From the NCBI RefSeq assembly GCF_033115175.1, contig NC_084850.1, positions 110,219,939-110,283,938 on the forward strand: a stretch of 64,000 bases of DNA, read 5' to 3'. This stretch comes from Lepus europaeus. Lineage: Eukaryota; Chordata; Mammalia; Lagomorpha; Leporidae. Below the pieces are notes generated by a model that searched no databases, was not told the DNA's origin, and worked only from the letters and a program-made list of their open reading frames with translations. Below, piece after piece: positions 22,961 to 35,423 of the stretch (positions are counted from its first letter, which is position 1; each line of letters opens with the position of its first letter). The translations under genes and the position numbers were made by a program.

Positions 22961-23778
22961 TGGTACCTCATCTTACTTTGGATTACATGAGTTTCTCACT
23001 ACTTCTACTTTGTCATTTCAGCTAAGAAGTTTTGAGTCATATAAGAAAATGATATCAGAGACATCCCCTTCCATTCTTTCCATCCCCAGACAGAACTCCT
23101 TCAAAAAGGTGATCAGACTTCATCAATTCCCTTCTCGCTTGCACTTTACCAAGTACAAGCTGATGTCTCTTAAGATCAGAACCAGAAACAGCTATGTCTC
23201 TGGTTCTTTGGGTAATGTATGTTTGATTTTTTTTTCAGGAGATGTTTATAGAAAATGGCCTGTGGTATTGGCACTTGTGAAAACAGATCTAACTTCTGCT
23301 TGGAAGTGTTATAAATTTTTAAAACAAACCAAACCCTAACATCACAAAATGTCTATGTAAGGTACCTCCAAGCCAAATCCATTAGATTGGGAATGAAATA
23401 TTTATTATGATCTGAATGAGACAACAACAAAGAAAGGTCTTTAGATTTTCCTTAAAGTTGTACTACCAAAACTTTGAATGCTTATGTTCCTACAATGAGT
23501 TTGGAAATTTAACCATTGACTTATTTATAGGCTCAAAATGGCCATCAAGGAAGAAAAAGTTTACAAAATTCATGAAAGAAAAATAAAATCTTATCAAGAT
23601 AAAATGTAGAGATTTACTCTCCTGGTGAGCGTTCCTAACCCATGTTTGATGTAGATAAAAGTATCTCTTAGCCTCAAAAATTATTTATAATATACGTTAT
23701 AAAATGATCCTTTCCCAGAAAAACTAGTAAGTGATCTCAAAATTTTAGAAATTCGTCTTCAAAGATAAAATTTAAAAG
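22961..23778. other. No gene seen; unassigned intergenic DNA
   Basis: A 109-codon plus-strand frame (23010-23339) lacks any family resemblance. Confidence 0.45.
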
Positions 23779-23787
23779 GAACATTGA

Positions 23788-24117
23788 GGGGCCGGTGCTG
23801 TGGCGTAGCAGATAAAGCCGCAGCCTTCAGTGCTGGCATCACATATGGGCACCGGTTCTAGTCCCAGGTGCTTCACTTCCGATCCAGCTCTCTGCTATGG
23901 CCTGGGAAAGCAGTAGAAGATGGCCCAAGTCCTTGGGCCCCTGCACCTGCGTGGGAGGCCCGGAAGAAGCTCCTGGCTCCTGTCTTCAGATCGGCACGGC
24001 TCCAGCCATTGCGACCAATTGGAGAGTGAACTAGCAGATGAAAGATCTCTCTCTCTCTCTCTTTCTCTCCTTCTCTCTCTGACTTTCAAGTAAATAAATA
24101 AATCTTTTTAAAAAAAA
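23788..24117 (+). mobile_element. C-repeat SINE (CSINE1 type), full length
   Basis: Head GGGGCCGGTGCTGTGGCGTA, B-box-like GGTTCTAGTCCC. TSD GAACATTGA at 23779-23787 and 24118-24126. Confidence 0.96.
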
Positions 24118-24126
24118 GAACATTGA

Positions 24127-25604
24127 TAAAATTACTAATTTTCAGATCAAATTTAATGATTTAAACAGGAACATCAAAGAACTTGGTGTCATGAAAGGAA
24201 CAAAGCTTTAGAAGCGACCTAACTTATAGTCTTGCCTCTGTCACATACTAGTTGACGGAATATATACTAGGTGATCCCTAAAGTTCATCTCAGCTGTATC
24301 CTTATGAATCCCATTGTCTGGATTCCAATACACACATAAATAATAGACTACATACACTTGTTTATATAAGCAACGTTTTCATCAGTGCTTTCTTAACTCA
24401 CTTTGGAGTACTCCTGGGGAGGGAAAGCGGTAGATTAGAAACATCTGTTAAGTTATTTTCTTACACGGAATTACTACTCAATGTATAAGAATTATTATAC
24501 TAAAATATCTTCATTATTATTATCATTTTAGTTACAATCTGATGAAGATTTAGCATTGCCTTTTACATCTTTATTTCCAAGTATATTTATGTCCCCCTGA
24601 TGTAAGGTTAAACATTCACATGACACTTTAATGTTTACTAAGTGCTTAAGTATCATATGCAAGTTAATTCTCACAGGAGACTTTTAAAAGTCAGCCTGGA
24701 TTATTTAAATGGAAATAAATTGCTTTGGGAAGAAAGTATGTACAAATGGAGTTAACTTCGAAGGAAATATATGCCAGCTTAATCTGAAAGCATCATGGGA
24801 AGCTGAAAAGGGGGTGCACCTATTGTCAGAGCAAGCTTCCAGCGGCGCACGTCGTTTCTCATCCTCGGGAATAAATAAGGTCATCTCTGGACTCATTCTT
24901 TTTCATGCAGTCAGGATTACCGTTTTTGCCACTTCTCCATGCATCACCTTAGTCTTTTTTATATGAGTTTTCATATTTGACACATTTCATCCCACATAAT
25001 ACCCCTTAGTGAGATAGATCCTCTTATTCAGGTGATCATTTTAAAGTCATCTAATCATCTGCTTCTCAACTAGGGAAAGGCCTATGGGTGGAGACATTTC
25101 TGATGTTAGCCTAATAGTAAGAACCTCAGTAATTCTCTAGGTTTGGAGACTCTTGGAAAACTCCTAATTCACACTAGGAACAGCTGGAAATAAACATTCA
25201 GGTCACCTTCAAATTATAATTGCCATGAAAATAGAACCTTGACTTCTTTGACTTAGGTGATAAACTATCAGATTCAAACAGCACAGTGGCTTGTATTTCT
25301 GCATTTTAACTTTCATGATTTAAAAACAAAAGACATTATGCTTTCAAATTAAGTGAAATCCATATATAATTGTTGCAAAAGTATGTAAATGAACCATATT
25401 TTAAAAACCATAAAGTCTAGAATGAGTAGAGGTAATTATATTGTTAAAATACCAAACTAAAGAAATTGCCCTACCACTGACATAAGGGTACAGTTATTAA
25501 GTGAGTCCATGAGTAACATCTAACCAAAAGGCTTCTTTCTTATGTAACAGTGCAGCTCATGCTGCCATGATCTATCAAAGCCTAGTGTCCATGCATGCAT
25601 AGCA
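24127..25604. other. No gene seen; weak MIR trace
   Basis: About 24610-24690 has a reverse-MIR feel (gtttactaagtgcttaagta, aattctcacagg). Two overlapping ~80-codon frames near 24705-24966 on opposite strands show no family match. Confidence 0.4.
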
Positions 25605-25612
25605 TCATAGGA

Positions 25613-25940
25613 TGGACTGGTGCTGTGGCATAGTAGATAAAGCCACTGCTTACAGTGCCGGCATCCCATATGGGCGGCGGTTCAAGACGCGGCTGTTCCA
25701 CTTCCGATCCAGCTCTCTGCTATGGCCTGGGAAAGCAGTACAAGATAGCCCAAGTCCCTGGGCCCCTGAACCCGCGTGGGAGACCCAGAAGAAGCTCCTG
25801 GCTCCTGGCTTCAGATTGGCACAGCTCCGACTGTTGTGGCCAGTTGGGGAGTGAACCAACGGATAGAAGACCTCTCTCTGTCTCTCCTTCTCTCTCTGTG
25901 TAACTCTGACTTTCAAATAAATAAATAAATCTTTAAAAAT
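25613..25940 (+). mobile_element. C-repeat SINE (CSINE1 type), full length
   Basis: TSD TCATAGGA at 25605-25612 and 25941-25948. Head GGACTGGTGCTGTGGCATAG and standard AATAAATAAATAAATC tail. Confidence 0.95.
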
Positions 25941-25948
25941 TCATAGGA

Positions 25949-26335
25949 TTATCTTCAGGAGGAAATTTCTAATATCAATTTAAAAAAACTACACTTTTTA
26001 GATAAAATCATTTTCTCAGTTGAAAGAAGAATTGTGTTTTTGGCAACATGCTTAAACCAACAAATATAGACTATTCTTTAACCTTGGAATAATCACCAGA
26101 TCTCTGTTTCCATGAGAGAAGAATTGTTAGAGGGAAATTGACCTTTTAGTGAAGAAAGGCTAGAATTCCTGCCAGACTACCATGGAATTAGGCTGTTTTG
26201 ACAGAACTACAAAAACATCTATTAGAAGGAATTGGCTTGCTTAAATAGGAATGTGTTTGATTACACACACACACACACACACAAGCCAAAAAAAAAAAAA
26301 AACAAAACAAAACAAAACCCAGGTACCAAGACCTT
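25949..26335. other. No gene seen; contains a (CA)n microsatellite
   Basis: (CA)n at 26264-26283, followed by an A-run and AAAAC repeats (26289-26317). Otherwise unassigned. Confidence 0.6.
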
Positions 26336-26348
26336 TATTTCGGCCTTT

Positions 26349-26671
26349 TTTTTTTTTTTTTTGGAACAGGCAGAGTTAGACAGTGAGAGAGAGAGACAGA
26401 GAGAAAAGTCTCCTTTTTTCCATTAGTTCACCCCTAAAATGGCCGCTCTGCGCCAATCTGAAGCCAGGAGCCAGGTGCTTCCTCCTGGTCTCCCATGCAG
26501 GTGCAGGGCCCAAGCACTTGGGCCATCCTCCACTGCCTTCCCGGGCCACAGCAGAGAGCTGGACTGGAAGAGGAGCAACCAGGACAGAATCTGGCGCCCC
26601 AACCGGGACTAGAACCCAGTGTGCCAGAGCCGCAGGCGGAGGATTAGCCAAGTGAGCCATGGTGCCAGCCG
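26349..26671 (-). mobile_element. C-repeat SINE (CSINE2 type), full length
   Basis: Starts at a long T-run (A-tail), ends GAGGATTAGCCAAGTGAGCC plus head. TSD tatttcggccttt / tatttctgccttt. Confidence 0.95.
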
Positions 26672-26684
26672 TATTTCTGCCTTT

Positions 26685-27138
26685 CTGAGATGCTTCCTCC
26701 AGAGGAAACACGTAGGCATTGACTCTCCCCTGTCATCTATTCTCACAGGCCTTGGTTATGGCCTTGTGCATGGACTGCTCCTCTCTTCTCCATAGGTGAC
26801 CTGTCCTGTCCCGTTATACTGTAATCCTCATAGTCTCCTGGCCATTGCAGAGCTCACTTTTACACAGGTCACTCTAAGTCATCCTCTTTGTCTCCATTTG
26901 CCCACAGTTCAATATTCAAGTTCCTATCCTCTACCTTCTCATTTGGTTAAATGCTCTGTTGGCTTAGAAGTCTAAATCAATCTTCATTTCCCAGTATTCA
27001 TGCCGAAAAGCACCCTATTCTTCCCCTTATCTTCCTCAACATAGGTATTTGCATCTTAAACCTTGATATGAGTTAGAAATGTTAGAACAAATGATTAGTG
27101 TTGACTAGGGTCTGAATATTTTTGTCCTAAGGTTTTAA
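26685..27138. other. No gene seen; possible L2-like traces
   Basis: Pyrimidine-rich text at 26730-27000 is faintly L2-like but I cannot support the call. Confidence 0.3.
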
Positions 27139-27467
27139 AAGGATTATTTATTTATTTTCATTTTTATTTAAAAGGTAGAGACAGAGACCTACTAAGAGAG
27201 ATCTTCCATCCAATGATTTACTCCCCAGATGTCCACAATTGCCAGGGTAGGGCCATGCTATCTATAGCCAGGAACCAGGAACTCAATCTATGTCTCCTGC
27301 ATAGTGGCAGGGATCCAACTATTTCAACCATCATCTGCTGCTTTCCAGGGTGTGTATTAGCAGGAAGCTGGAACAGGAAACAGAGCCAGAACTTGAACCC
27401 AGACATTCCAACATTGGATGCATATGTCCCAAGTAGCATCTTAAGTACTAAGTCAAACATCTGTCCT
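27139..27467 (-). mobile_element. C-repeat SINE (older, CSINE3 type)
   Basis: T-rich tail ATTATTTATTTATTTTCATT at left, body with AGATCTTCCATCCAATGATT and gctttccagggtgtgtatta; the head is diverged. Confidence 0.8.
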
Positions 27468-29221
27468 GGGCCTGAGTTTCTTAACAAAACAAACTCCAGG
27501 ACCTTCTGCTTACCCTTATAAGAACCTAAGGGGAAACAATTCAAGGACACCACACCTCCTTACAAAGGAACTTTCACGCGTGCCCACTTAGAACTGGAGT
27601 TTCTTAGAACTCAGGAACTGATGTAAGTAGGGCTTCCCATGCCGCCAACCCATGCACCAGAGTTCAGTGCCAGAGTCTGAATCATTCGTGTCACAGGAAA
27701 GCATCCATCCACGTGTTAGCTGCCTCCTCATTGTTGAGTAATATCCATCACCCTTTGGCTATTTGGCCTGCCTGGAATTTGAGGGTGGAGTCCAAGGTAC
27801 ATTAAAAAGTACACAAATAAAAAAAATCTTAACAATATAATAAATAATAAAATTCTTCATGTCACTTTGGCAGAGATAATCAGTGGTTGGGGAGCATTGG
27901 ATCTCCTTAAAGACCCTTTCATGTGGGACATGCCTTGTGTTTAAAAGGTATTTGTGGACATGTCAAATTCTAGGAAGGATCACCTGGATTTTGTTATTCT
28001 TACAATTTGCAATCCCTTAATTCTACTAGATTATTAAAATAAATAAAAATATGCAAATCTACCTCCAAATAAATTTTACCTCGACAAATAGGTGATTGCA
28101 ATTTATTGCAATTGTTAAGTCATTTTTTTCCTCTTTGCAGCCAAGCTTCACTGACACTTGGGTTGCACTAGATATCACATATGAATAGAAAGCATGAGGA
28201 ACTAATGTCCTCCCTGAAATGAAAATGAAAATGGAATGGGGAATCTGAGAACTCTGCACATGGACACATTTCACCCCCAGGAGGCAGAACAAGTTGGTCT
28301 TGTCACGCCAAATCATGCAGAGACCACCTTGAGTGCTTATGGCTACAGAGGAGAAACAAGGATGAACACCAAGAGCAAGATTCAAATCTCCGTTGACCTT
28401 TAGATGCATCAAGAACTAGCATCCTGATTCCTGCATTCCTGTGTCTCTTCCTCTTTCCTACATGCCCACAGTTCCCATGTCCATTACCCTAGTCTGTCCT
28501 TTCTCCCTACTACTTCCCTAGTGCGGCTCAATACCCAGGTTCCCACCACCCATCATTCACAATGAAGATGAGTCATGTGGTACCAGACCCTGGATCATGC
28601 TGGTAGAGCATAAGGGAAACAGTGAGATCATCAATGTTAGAAACAAGAGATCTGTAACAAACACTGATGGCTACCTGTGCCAATCTCCATTACCCCCTTT
28701 CTCCTTATTAACAGAACTCTGATCTCGGCATGTTGCCACCTGAAAAAAAAAATACTCACTGCATTTTCCAACCTTCCTAGCAACTATGATCTGCTAATGT
28801 AAAAGCCAAAACCCTTCCCAAAGGTTTCCAGGTTGTAAGTTGTGAATAAATTGGAACCGAAGAACTATATACAGAATTACATGTGGAAGGGTTAGGATTG
28901 CTGCTTATAATGAAATTGATTTGGTTGAGAGCAACCACTCAGTACTCTCATTTCCTTCTGCCTGCCCTCCTACTGGTAGCTTGATACATAAACATGGTGT
29001 CCACAGCTCCAGCAGCCATCTTGCATCATGAAATATCCTTAAGGATGGATGCTGAAGCTATGGAAGCAGAAATTTCTGAGCCTGGGGTCTGGTGACATAC
29101 AATTAGGCTCTAATAGTATTCCAAAGATACCTTATCTTCACATTTTCCTTATGCAAGAGTGAAAAATGATTCTTTCTTATTTAAGTCTTTGTCATTTTAG
29201 GATTTTCTGCTATATTAATAT
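27468..29221. other. No gene seen; unassigned intergenic DNA
   Basis: The 117-codon minus frame (28059-28412) has no recognisable domain. Confidence 0.45.
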
Positions 29222-29600
29222 CTGGGGAAAGAGTATTCCAGAAAAGAGAACAGCAAGAGCAAGAGCCTCACGGTTGGAGCCTATCTGACCAATTTAAGGA
29301 GCATCAAAGTGCCTGAACAGAACCAACAGAGGGAAGAGGGTGAGATGAGATCAGAACAGTTGTGGAAGATAATCCACCTAAGGTATTACAAGCCTTTGGA
29401 GGGCTGTTATATCAAGAGATATTAGGAGTCACTGCAGGATTTGGATCAGAGGAGTGGCATATTATCCCTATTTTAATGACATCCATCTGGTCACTGGTTA
29501 AGGAAAACATAGATGCAGAACGGCCTGTTGGGAAGTTACTGCAAGTAATCCAGATGGGCTAGCATAGTGGCTTGAGCCAGCAGATTATCGGTGAAGGTGG
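29222..29600 (-). mobile_element. L2 LINE relic
   Basis: Plus strand shows the reverse of L2: agcaagagcaagagcctca, TTTGGATCAGAGGAGTGGCA and CTGCAAGTAATCCAGATGGG, in L2 order. Shares its pattern with 55215-55680. Confidence 0.6.
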
Positions 29601-29819
29601 GCTGTAGTGTCAGATAGCTCATATTTTCTGAAGTCGGAGGCAACAAGATTTCCTGACACATCGAATGTGGATTATAAGCAAAAGAGAGAACCAAGGTGCT
29701 TTGGGCCTGAGCAATTGGAAGGATGGAGCTGCCATCAACTTAGATGAAGAAGGCTGTACCTGGAGCTAGTTTGGAGACATCGTCTAAAATGTAAACCATC
29801 TTCCCTTCTACAGCCTGCT

Positions 29820-30180
29820 ACTTTGCCCCTAGTGCTATCACACACTGAGCAAAGGTCTACTCCATCACCCCAGGTAGGGATCACCCTTGACTCTTCCCTC
29901 TCCATAACCTCAGTAACATCCCATCACATTCTCTGAGTTATAATCCTTTTAGTTCATCATTCATCTACCCACTCCTCTCTTTCTTCACTTTATTTCATTT
30001 TATTTATTTAATTTATTTGATACCACCATCATCTCCTACCTGAATCACTACAATAGCCTCCACTCTCTGGATTTAAACCATTTGCTGCACAATGGCATGA
30101 GTCCTTACTCAAAATTGCAGCACCTGCCAATGGCCCACCACTGCCTATTCCCCTTTTATAAATCCCAAAGTGGTTAAGGT
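29820..30180 (+). mobile_element. L2 LINE relic, left piece
   Basis: GGGATCACCCTTGACTCTTC, then ACCACCATCATCTCCTACCT and gaatcactacaatagcctcc follow sense L2 ORF2. Confidence 0.65.
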
Positions 30181-30880
30181 AGTTTTATATAACAATTTGT
30201 TTTGAAATAATATCTGACTTACAGAGAAGCTGCAGAAACTATACATAAAATCTTTCCTTATATCTCTCACCCAGATACTCCACTTTACTTCTCCCCCTCT
30301 TATTATCCCTCTCCCCTACCCATTTACTTCTTGCTGAATTATTTAAGAATAAATCGCAAATATAATGTCCCTTTATCCCTAAATACTTTAGTGTGTATCT
30401 ATCTTCCTCAGAAAGAGAATAATACTTATATAACCATACTACAATGATCATAATCAGAAAATTAGCATTGCTACCATATACTTATTTAAAATCCAAACTT
30501 GGTACACACTTTTTTCAATTAAATTTTGCAGCAAAAGAGAAATACATATATATTCACACACACATATACATATAGATGTTGATGTGCTGTTCCAGGATCT
30601 AATCCAGGATCACTCCGCATTCTGCTTTCCTGTAACTTTTATCCTAGAATGATTCCTCTATCTCATGATTTTGACACTGCCTTCCAAAGAGTATTGACCA
30701 GATAGTTAGGAGAACATCCCTCAGTTTTGATCTGCCTGACATTTCCTCATGATTAAATTTGGATTGTGCATGTTTGGCAGGAATATCAGAGACACGACAT
30801 GTCCTTCTCCGTACATGATATCAGGAAGCAGATCCTCGCCATATGTAACAACCTTGCTTCATAATGTTGCTTCTGTTATC
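30181..30880 (-). mobile_element. Old L1 (L1M-type) 3' region inside L2
   Basis: Same phrase order as 21280-21840 (gacttacagagaagctgcag; GTTCCAGGATCTAATCCAGG; CCTCATGATTAAATTTGGAT). A short AT/AC-rich simple stretch lies at 30540-30575. Confidence 0.55.
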
Positions 30881-30999
30881 TTTCAGACATAGACCTAGAG
30901 AACCCATCTCAATTCCATTGCCACCTAGCTAATTCACGCAGTTCCTTCAGATTTCAAAATACAGGTCACTTTGTCCAAGGGCTGTGTCTCAATCCCCAG

Positions 31000-31213
31000 G
31001 CCCGATTTAGGGCCTCTCCTGGTACAGCATCCTGCACCCAGCCACCGTAGCACTTACCAGGCTGCATTGTAATGTGTTAATGTGTTGGCTGTGCCCTCCT
31101 TTGCACACTAAGCCCATGAGGGCAAAGCCTGTGTAACACTCACTAGCATCACTAGAGCACAGCCCAGTGCCTGGCACACAACAAGTACCCAATCAATATT
31201 TCCTGAATGAAGC
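31000..31213 (+). mobile_element. L2 LINE 3' end, right piece
   Basis: CATGAGGGCAAAGCC, cagtgcctggcacacaacaa and caatatttcctgaatgaa are the L2 terminal motifs. Confidence 0.75.
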
Positions 31214-31331
31214 ACCACTTCTGGGAAACTTCCCTGGCCTCTGGCAGCCTTCTCTTGCGTGTTACCAGTCCCCTACAAAACTCCCACCAGGTTTGAACTT
31301 TGCCACACGTCTGAAATTTTCTGCTTTTATA

Positions 31332-31596
31332 TAAAGATTCATTTATTTATTTGAGAGGCGGAGTTACAGACAGAGAGACGGATAGACAGAGAGAGGTCTT
31401 CTATCCACTGCTTCACTCCCCAAATGGCTACCAGGCAGGTGCAGGGGCCCAAGCACTTGGGCCATCCTCCACTGCTTTCCCAGGCCATAGCAGAGAGCTG
31501 GATCAGAAGTGGAGCAGCCAGGACTCAAACCAGCACCCATATGGAATGCCAGCACTGCAGGCAGAGGCTTAACCTACTACGCCACAGCACTGGCCC
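31332..31596 (-). mobile_element. C-repeat SINE (CSINE1 type), internally deleted
   Basis: About 60 bases between CCCCAAATGGCT and GGTGCAGGGGCCC are missing compared with other copies. Head and tail are present. Confidence 0.9.
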
Positions 31597-31994
31597 CAAG
31601 TCCGAAAATTTCTAAAACCACATCCGACCTTTTGTATTTGATCCCCCTGCAGCTTAGCGCAGACAGAGAAAGGAAGAAAAGAGGCAAGGCAGGGAGAGAG
31701 GGAAGGAGGGATTGAGTCTGCGTTAGAGCTTTGCTCCTTCTGAGTTTGTGTTGTGCAGGTGCAGGCTGTTTCGGAGTGTTCTACTCCTCCTTCCTCATGC
31801 CCCATTTCCTATTTATTCTGCCTCCCAAAATCACAGTGAGGAAGAATGAGGAATGGGAACGCATCCAGTTCCTCTAGCCACCTTCCCACTCCCTGTAAGC
31901 CCCAATTCTGGAATTTAATGCCTTTTACAATCTTTTATGAAAGCTATCAACAAAAATCCAAAGCTTCTAGTGTGAATTTGCATCAGTGCATATA
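31597..31994. other. No gene seen; A/G-rich stretch near 31665-31710
   Basis: Purine-rich run (gaaaggaagaaaagaggcaa and following); otherwise unassigned. Confidence 0.45.
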
Positions 31995-32010
31995 AAAAAT
32001 AAATAATGAG

Positions 32011-32320
32011 GGGCTGGCACCATGGCACAGTAGGTTAATCCTCCGCCTGCAGCGCTGGCATCCCGGTTCTAGTCCTGGCTGTTTCCCCTTCCTATCCAGC
32101 TCTCTGCTGTGTCCTGGGAAAGCAGTGGAAGATGGCCCAAGTGCTTGGGCCCCTGCACCCACATGGGAGACCTGGAGGAAGCTCCTGGCTACTGGCTTCG
32201 GATCAGCACAGCTCTGGCCGTTGAGGCCACCTGGGGAGTGAACCAGCGGAGGGAAGACCTTTCTCTTTATCTCTCCCTCTCACTGTCTGTGACTCTACCT
32301 CTCAAATTAAAAAATTTTTT
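32011..32320 (+). mobile_element. C-repeat SINE, CSINE2-like head, intermediate type
   Basis: Head GGTTAATCCTCCGCCTGCAG with tail CTGTGACTCTACCTCTCAAA. TSD aaaaataaataatgag / aaaaataagcaatgag. Confidence 0.92.
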
Positions 32321-32337
32321 AAAAAATAAGCAATGAG

Positions 32338-32807
32338 TAAATATAAAAATTAAACAAGAGAAGAAAAAATAAAACCTAGAAACTCCAGATTAAATAACCA
32401 GTCAGAATAATCCAGAATTTGGTTGCAATGCTTCACATAGCCTGAAAGAACAAATTAGATGGATAGAAAAGAAGTTCCTTCTTCAAAGGTAGACTTTTAT
32501 TTTACTCCCTGGCTCCCATTTAATTAACAACTGCAGATACTCTAAGACTTTACAAGTTATAACTTTATCTTTGCAATACCTTAAAGACTCAGTTTCCTGT
32601 ACAGTAACTTCTTCAAGCCCTTATTTCAGTATCAGTTATGAATAGACTTGGCCAGAAATGATGTTAAATAAGCAACAGAAATGATGTTAAATAAGGCAGT
32701 AGTTTATTTCTGGATTTTGTGAACAAAGTCCAGAAGTAGGCCATCCATGACATTCAGAAACCCAGGTTCCATCTCTTATTTCTTTACTATTCTATTTTGT
32801 TGTTGTT
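32338..32807. other. No gene seen; short duplication at 32655-32695
   Basis: GAAATGATGTTAAATAAG occurs twice in close succession (32657-32674, 32679-32696); otherwise unassigned. Confidence 0.5.
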
Positions 32808-33127
32808 AAAGATTTCTTTTATTTATGTGAAAGGCAAAGTGACAGAGAGGGAGATACAGAGAGAAAGAGATCTTCCATCTGCTGGGTCACTCCTCAGATG
32901 GCCGAAACAGCCAGAGCCACTGCTGGGCCAGGCTGAAGCCAAAAAACAGAAATTCCACCCATGTCTGTCATGTGGGTGTTAGGGGCCCAAATACTTGGAC
33001 CATCTTCCACTACCTTCCCAAGTGCATTAGCAGGGAGCTGGAGCAGCCAGGATTCAAACAGGCACTCTGATGTGGGAAGCCAGTGTCACAAGCAGGAGCT
33101 TAACCCGCCGCAGCACAACACTGGCCT
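32808..33127 (-). mobile_element. C-repeat SINE (older variant)
   Basis: Body with AGATCTTCCATCTGCTGGGT and TGCATTAGCAGGGAGCTGG; head end AACCCGCCGCAGCACAACAC. Confidence 0.85.
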
Positions 33128-34090
33128 CTCTCTACTGTTCTTAGCATGTTGTCTGAGATAGCTGCTAGAGCTCCAGTCATCCCGGGTATTCCATCCTATA
33201 GGAAGGAGAAGGGAACAAAGGTGTTCTCTTATCCTTTAAAATCATCTCACAGAAATCACAAACCACAGCTCTTCCTGCTGCAGCTTACTGGTTAGAACTT
33301 TATCACATAGTCACTCCAAGCTGCAAGGGAAGCGGGGAATTGTAACTTTTATTTGGAGTGATCTAGTTCCCTGTTGCTATTTGAAGTAATGAGGGGGGAA
33401 CAGATATTGTTTTATATCTTTTATATAAAATCTTTTATATAATTTACTCATTTGCAAAATGAAAATATTAGTATCTGTTTCTCAGGATCCTTATGAGAAA
33501 AAAAAAAAAAAACGAGATAATCCATGAAGTTTGTTGCAGTCGGAGTAATAAACCTGTTGTGAAGGAAGTACACACAGTAAGTGTGCACTGGGTGGCAGTT
33601 GATTGCTAATTAAGTCTGTAATGTGCTATTCCATTTTGCAAACGAGAACACTAAGGATGCAAGAGGTTAATTAATTCCCCCAGGGATTGCAAAACAGACT
33701 GGTAGACCTGGAGCTAAGTCCAGATTCTTTGTCTCCAAGTCACTATTTTCTCTCACTGTTGGGTACCACCTTCCCTCTAACTCCCCTTGCCACAACGACA
33801 TCTCTTTTATGACTCTTATGCTCAATAAGATAACATATAATGAAGTTCTCTCTTTTGAAAAGCTTTGATGTCGCATTCCAATGCTAACTCATCATCACCT
33901 TCTAATGGGAGGTAAGAGTATTATGTGCCAATGAAAAAGACACAACTAATCAGAAGGGGCTACACAACTGATCTTTCATGTATCACTAGGAAAGACAGAT
34001 GTTATAAGCACTGCAGAAAACTCTTTGGCAATTTCTGATGAAGTTAAAGATATTCAATCCTCTCCTATGAATTAGCAATCTTACTCTTGT
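33128..34090. other. No gene seen; MIR relic at 33625-33760
   Basis: CCATTTTGCAAACGAGAACA then gcaagaggttaattaattccc and ctggagctaagtccagattc fit reverse MIR. The rest is unassigned. Confidence 0.55.
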
Positions 34091-34600
34091 GTATTTATTT
34101 TTTAAAAGGCTCGAACTAGAATGCTCTTTACAGGTTTATTCGTAATAACTTCACTAAATAAATGAACAACACAAAAACAATCACAACATCCATCAACAGA
34201 AGAATGGATACACAAATCATGGTAATTTATCAAATGGAATACTACTAGGTGATAAAAATGAATGACTCCTGACATAATCAAGGGTGTGGATGTATTTAAT
34301 AAATCCGATTTTCAGTGAAAGAAGCCAGGCACCAAAGAGAACATATTGTATGTTTCTCTTTATACAAAGTTGAAGAACAGGCAAAACTAAATCTGTGGGA
34401 ATGCAAATCAGAATAGTGGTTGCCTGGGGCAGGGGTGGGGAAACTGATAGAAAGGAACATTTCAAAACTGTTTAAGGTGACAGCTATGTTCTGTACCTTG
34501 ATTGAGATAGTGATTATAGCTCTATGCATTTGTCAAAACTTAACAAACCAAACAATATTTGTACATTTTCTTACATGAAATTATATGGCAATAAAAAACA
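34091..34600 (+). mobile_element. Old L1 (L1M-type) ORF2 end and 3'UTR
   Basis: Sense phrases CATCCATCAACAGAAGAATG, AAATGGAATACTACTAGGTG, gaaagaagccaggcacc and AGTGGTTGCCTGGGGCAGGG occur in L1 order. Frames are broken. Confidence 0.7.
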
Positions 34601-34684
34601 AAAGTAACAATGAAATGGGGGAACTGCAGAAATAAATACTACACAAAGAAATCACAAAATACCCAGGGAAGGAAATGTGAATGG

Positions 34685-35018
34685 GGGAGCAGGCAGTTGG
34701 CCTAGCTAGCAGTTAAGATGGTGGTTAGGACGTCTCTGTCCAATATTAGACTGCCTGTGTTCGAAAATCTGGCTCCAGCTCCTGACTCCAGCTTCCTGCT
34801 AATGTGAACCCTGTGAGGAAGCACTGGGCCAAGTAATTGGGTTCATGCCTCCCACATGGGAGACCTGGATGGAGTTCTCAGCTCCTAGCTACAGCCCCAT
34901 CCTAGTCCCTGCCATTGTGGGTATTTGAGAAGTGAACCAGTAGATGGGAGCTCTCTCTGTGTATCTATCTGCCTCTCTCTCTCTCTGTCTCTGTCTCTTA
35001 AATAAATACTAAAAAGTA
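34685..35018 (+). mobile_element. C-repeat SINE (CSINE3 type)
   Basis: Head GAGCAGGCAGTTGGCCTAGC, CTGACTCCAGCTTCCTGCTA in the body, tail TTAAATAAATACTAAAAAGT. Confidence 0.9.
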
Positions 35019-35042
35019 ATTTTAAAGAAAATGTAGAAAAGG

Positions 35043-35423
35043 GGGGCTGGTGCTGTGGCACAGTGGATTAACACCCTGGCCAGAAGCACCGGCATCCCAT
35101 ATAGGCACTGGTTCAAGACCCGGCTGCTCCGCTTCCGATCCAGCTCTCTGCTACAGCCTGGGAAGGCAGTAGAAGATGGCCCAAGTCCTTGGGCCCCTGA
35201 ACCTGTGTGAGAGACCCGGAGGAAGCTCCTGGCTCCTGGTTTGTGATCAGCACAGCTCGGGCGATAGCAGCCAAATAGGGAGTGAACCAGCAGGTGGAAG
35301 ACCTCTCTCTTTGCCTCTACCTCTCTCTCTCTCTCTCTCTCCCTCTCTCTGTAACTCTGACTTTCAAATAAATAAATAAATCTTTAAAAAAAGGACTCAG
35401 AGTAGAGCCACACAATTTGTAAA
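35043..35423 (+). mobile_element. C-repeat SINE (CSINE1) with apparent 3' transduction
   Basis: The SINE body and tail end at about 35392. Then come 28 bases of non-SINE sequence (35393-35420, GGACTCAGAGTAGAGCC then acacaatttgt), a second A-run, and only then the TSD. TSD AAAGAAAATGTAGAAAAGG is perfect at 35024-35042 and 35424-35442. The extra DNA is thus inside the insertion. Confidence 0.9.

Noticed and set aside
23555..23590. Another mariner-like MITE end (aagtttacaaaattcatgaa)
   Set aside because: Too short and diverged, and no second end found nearby.
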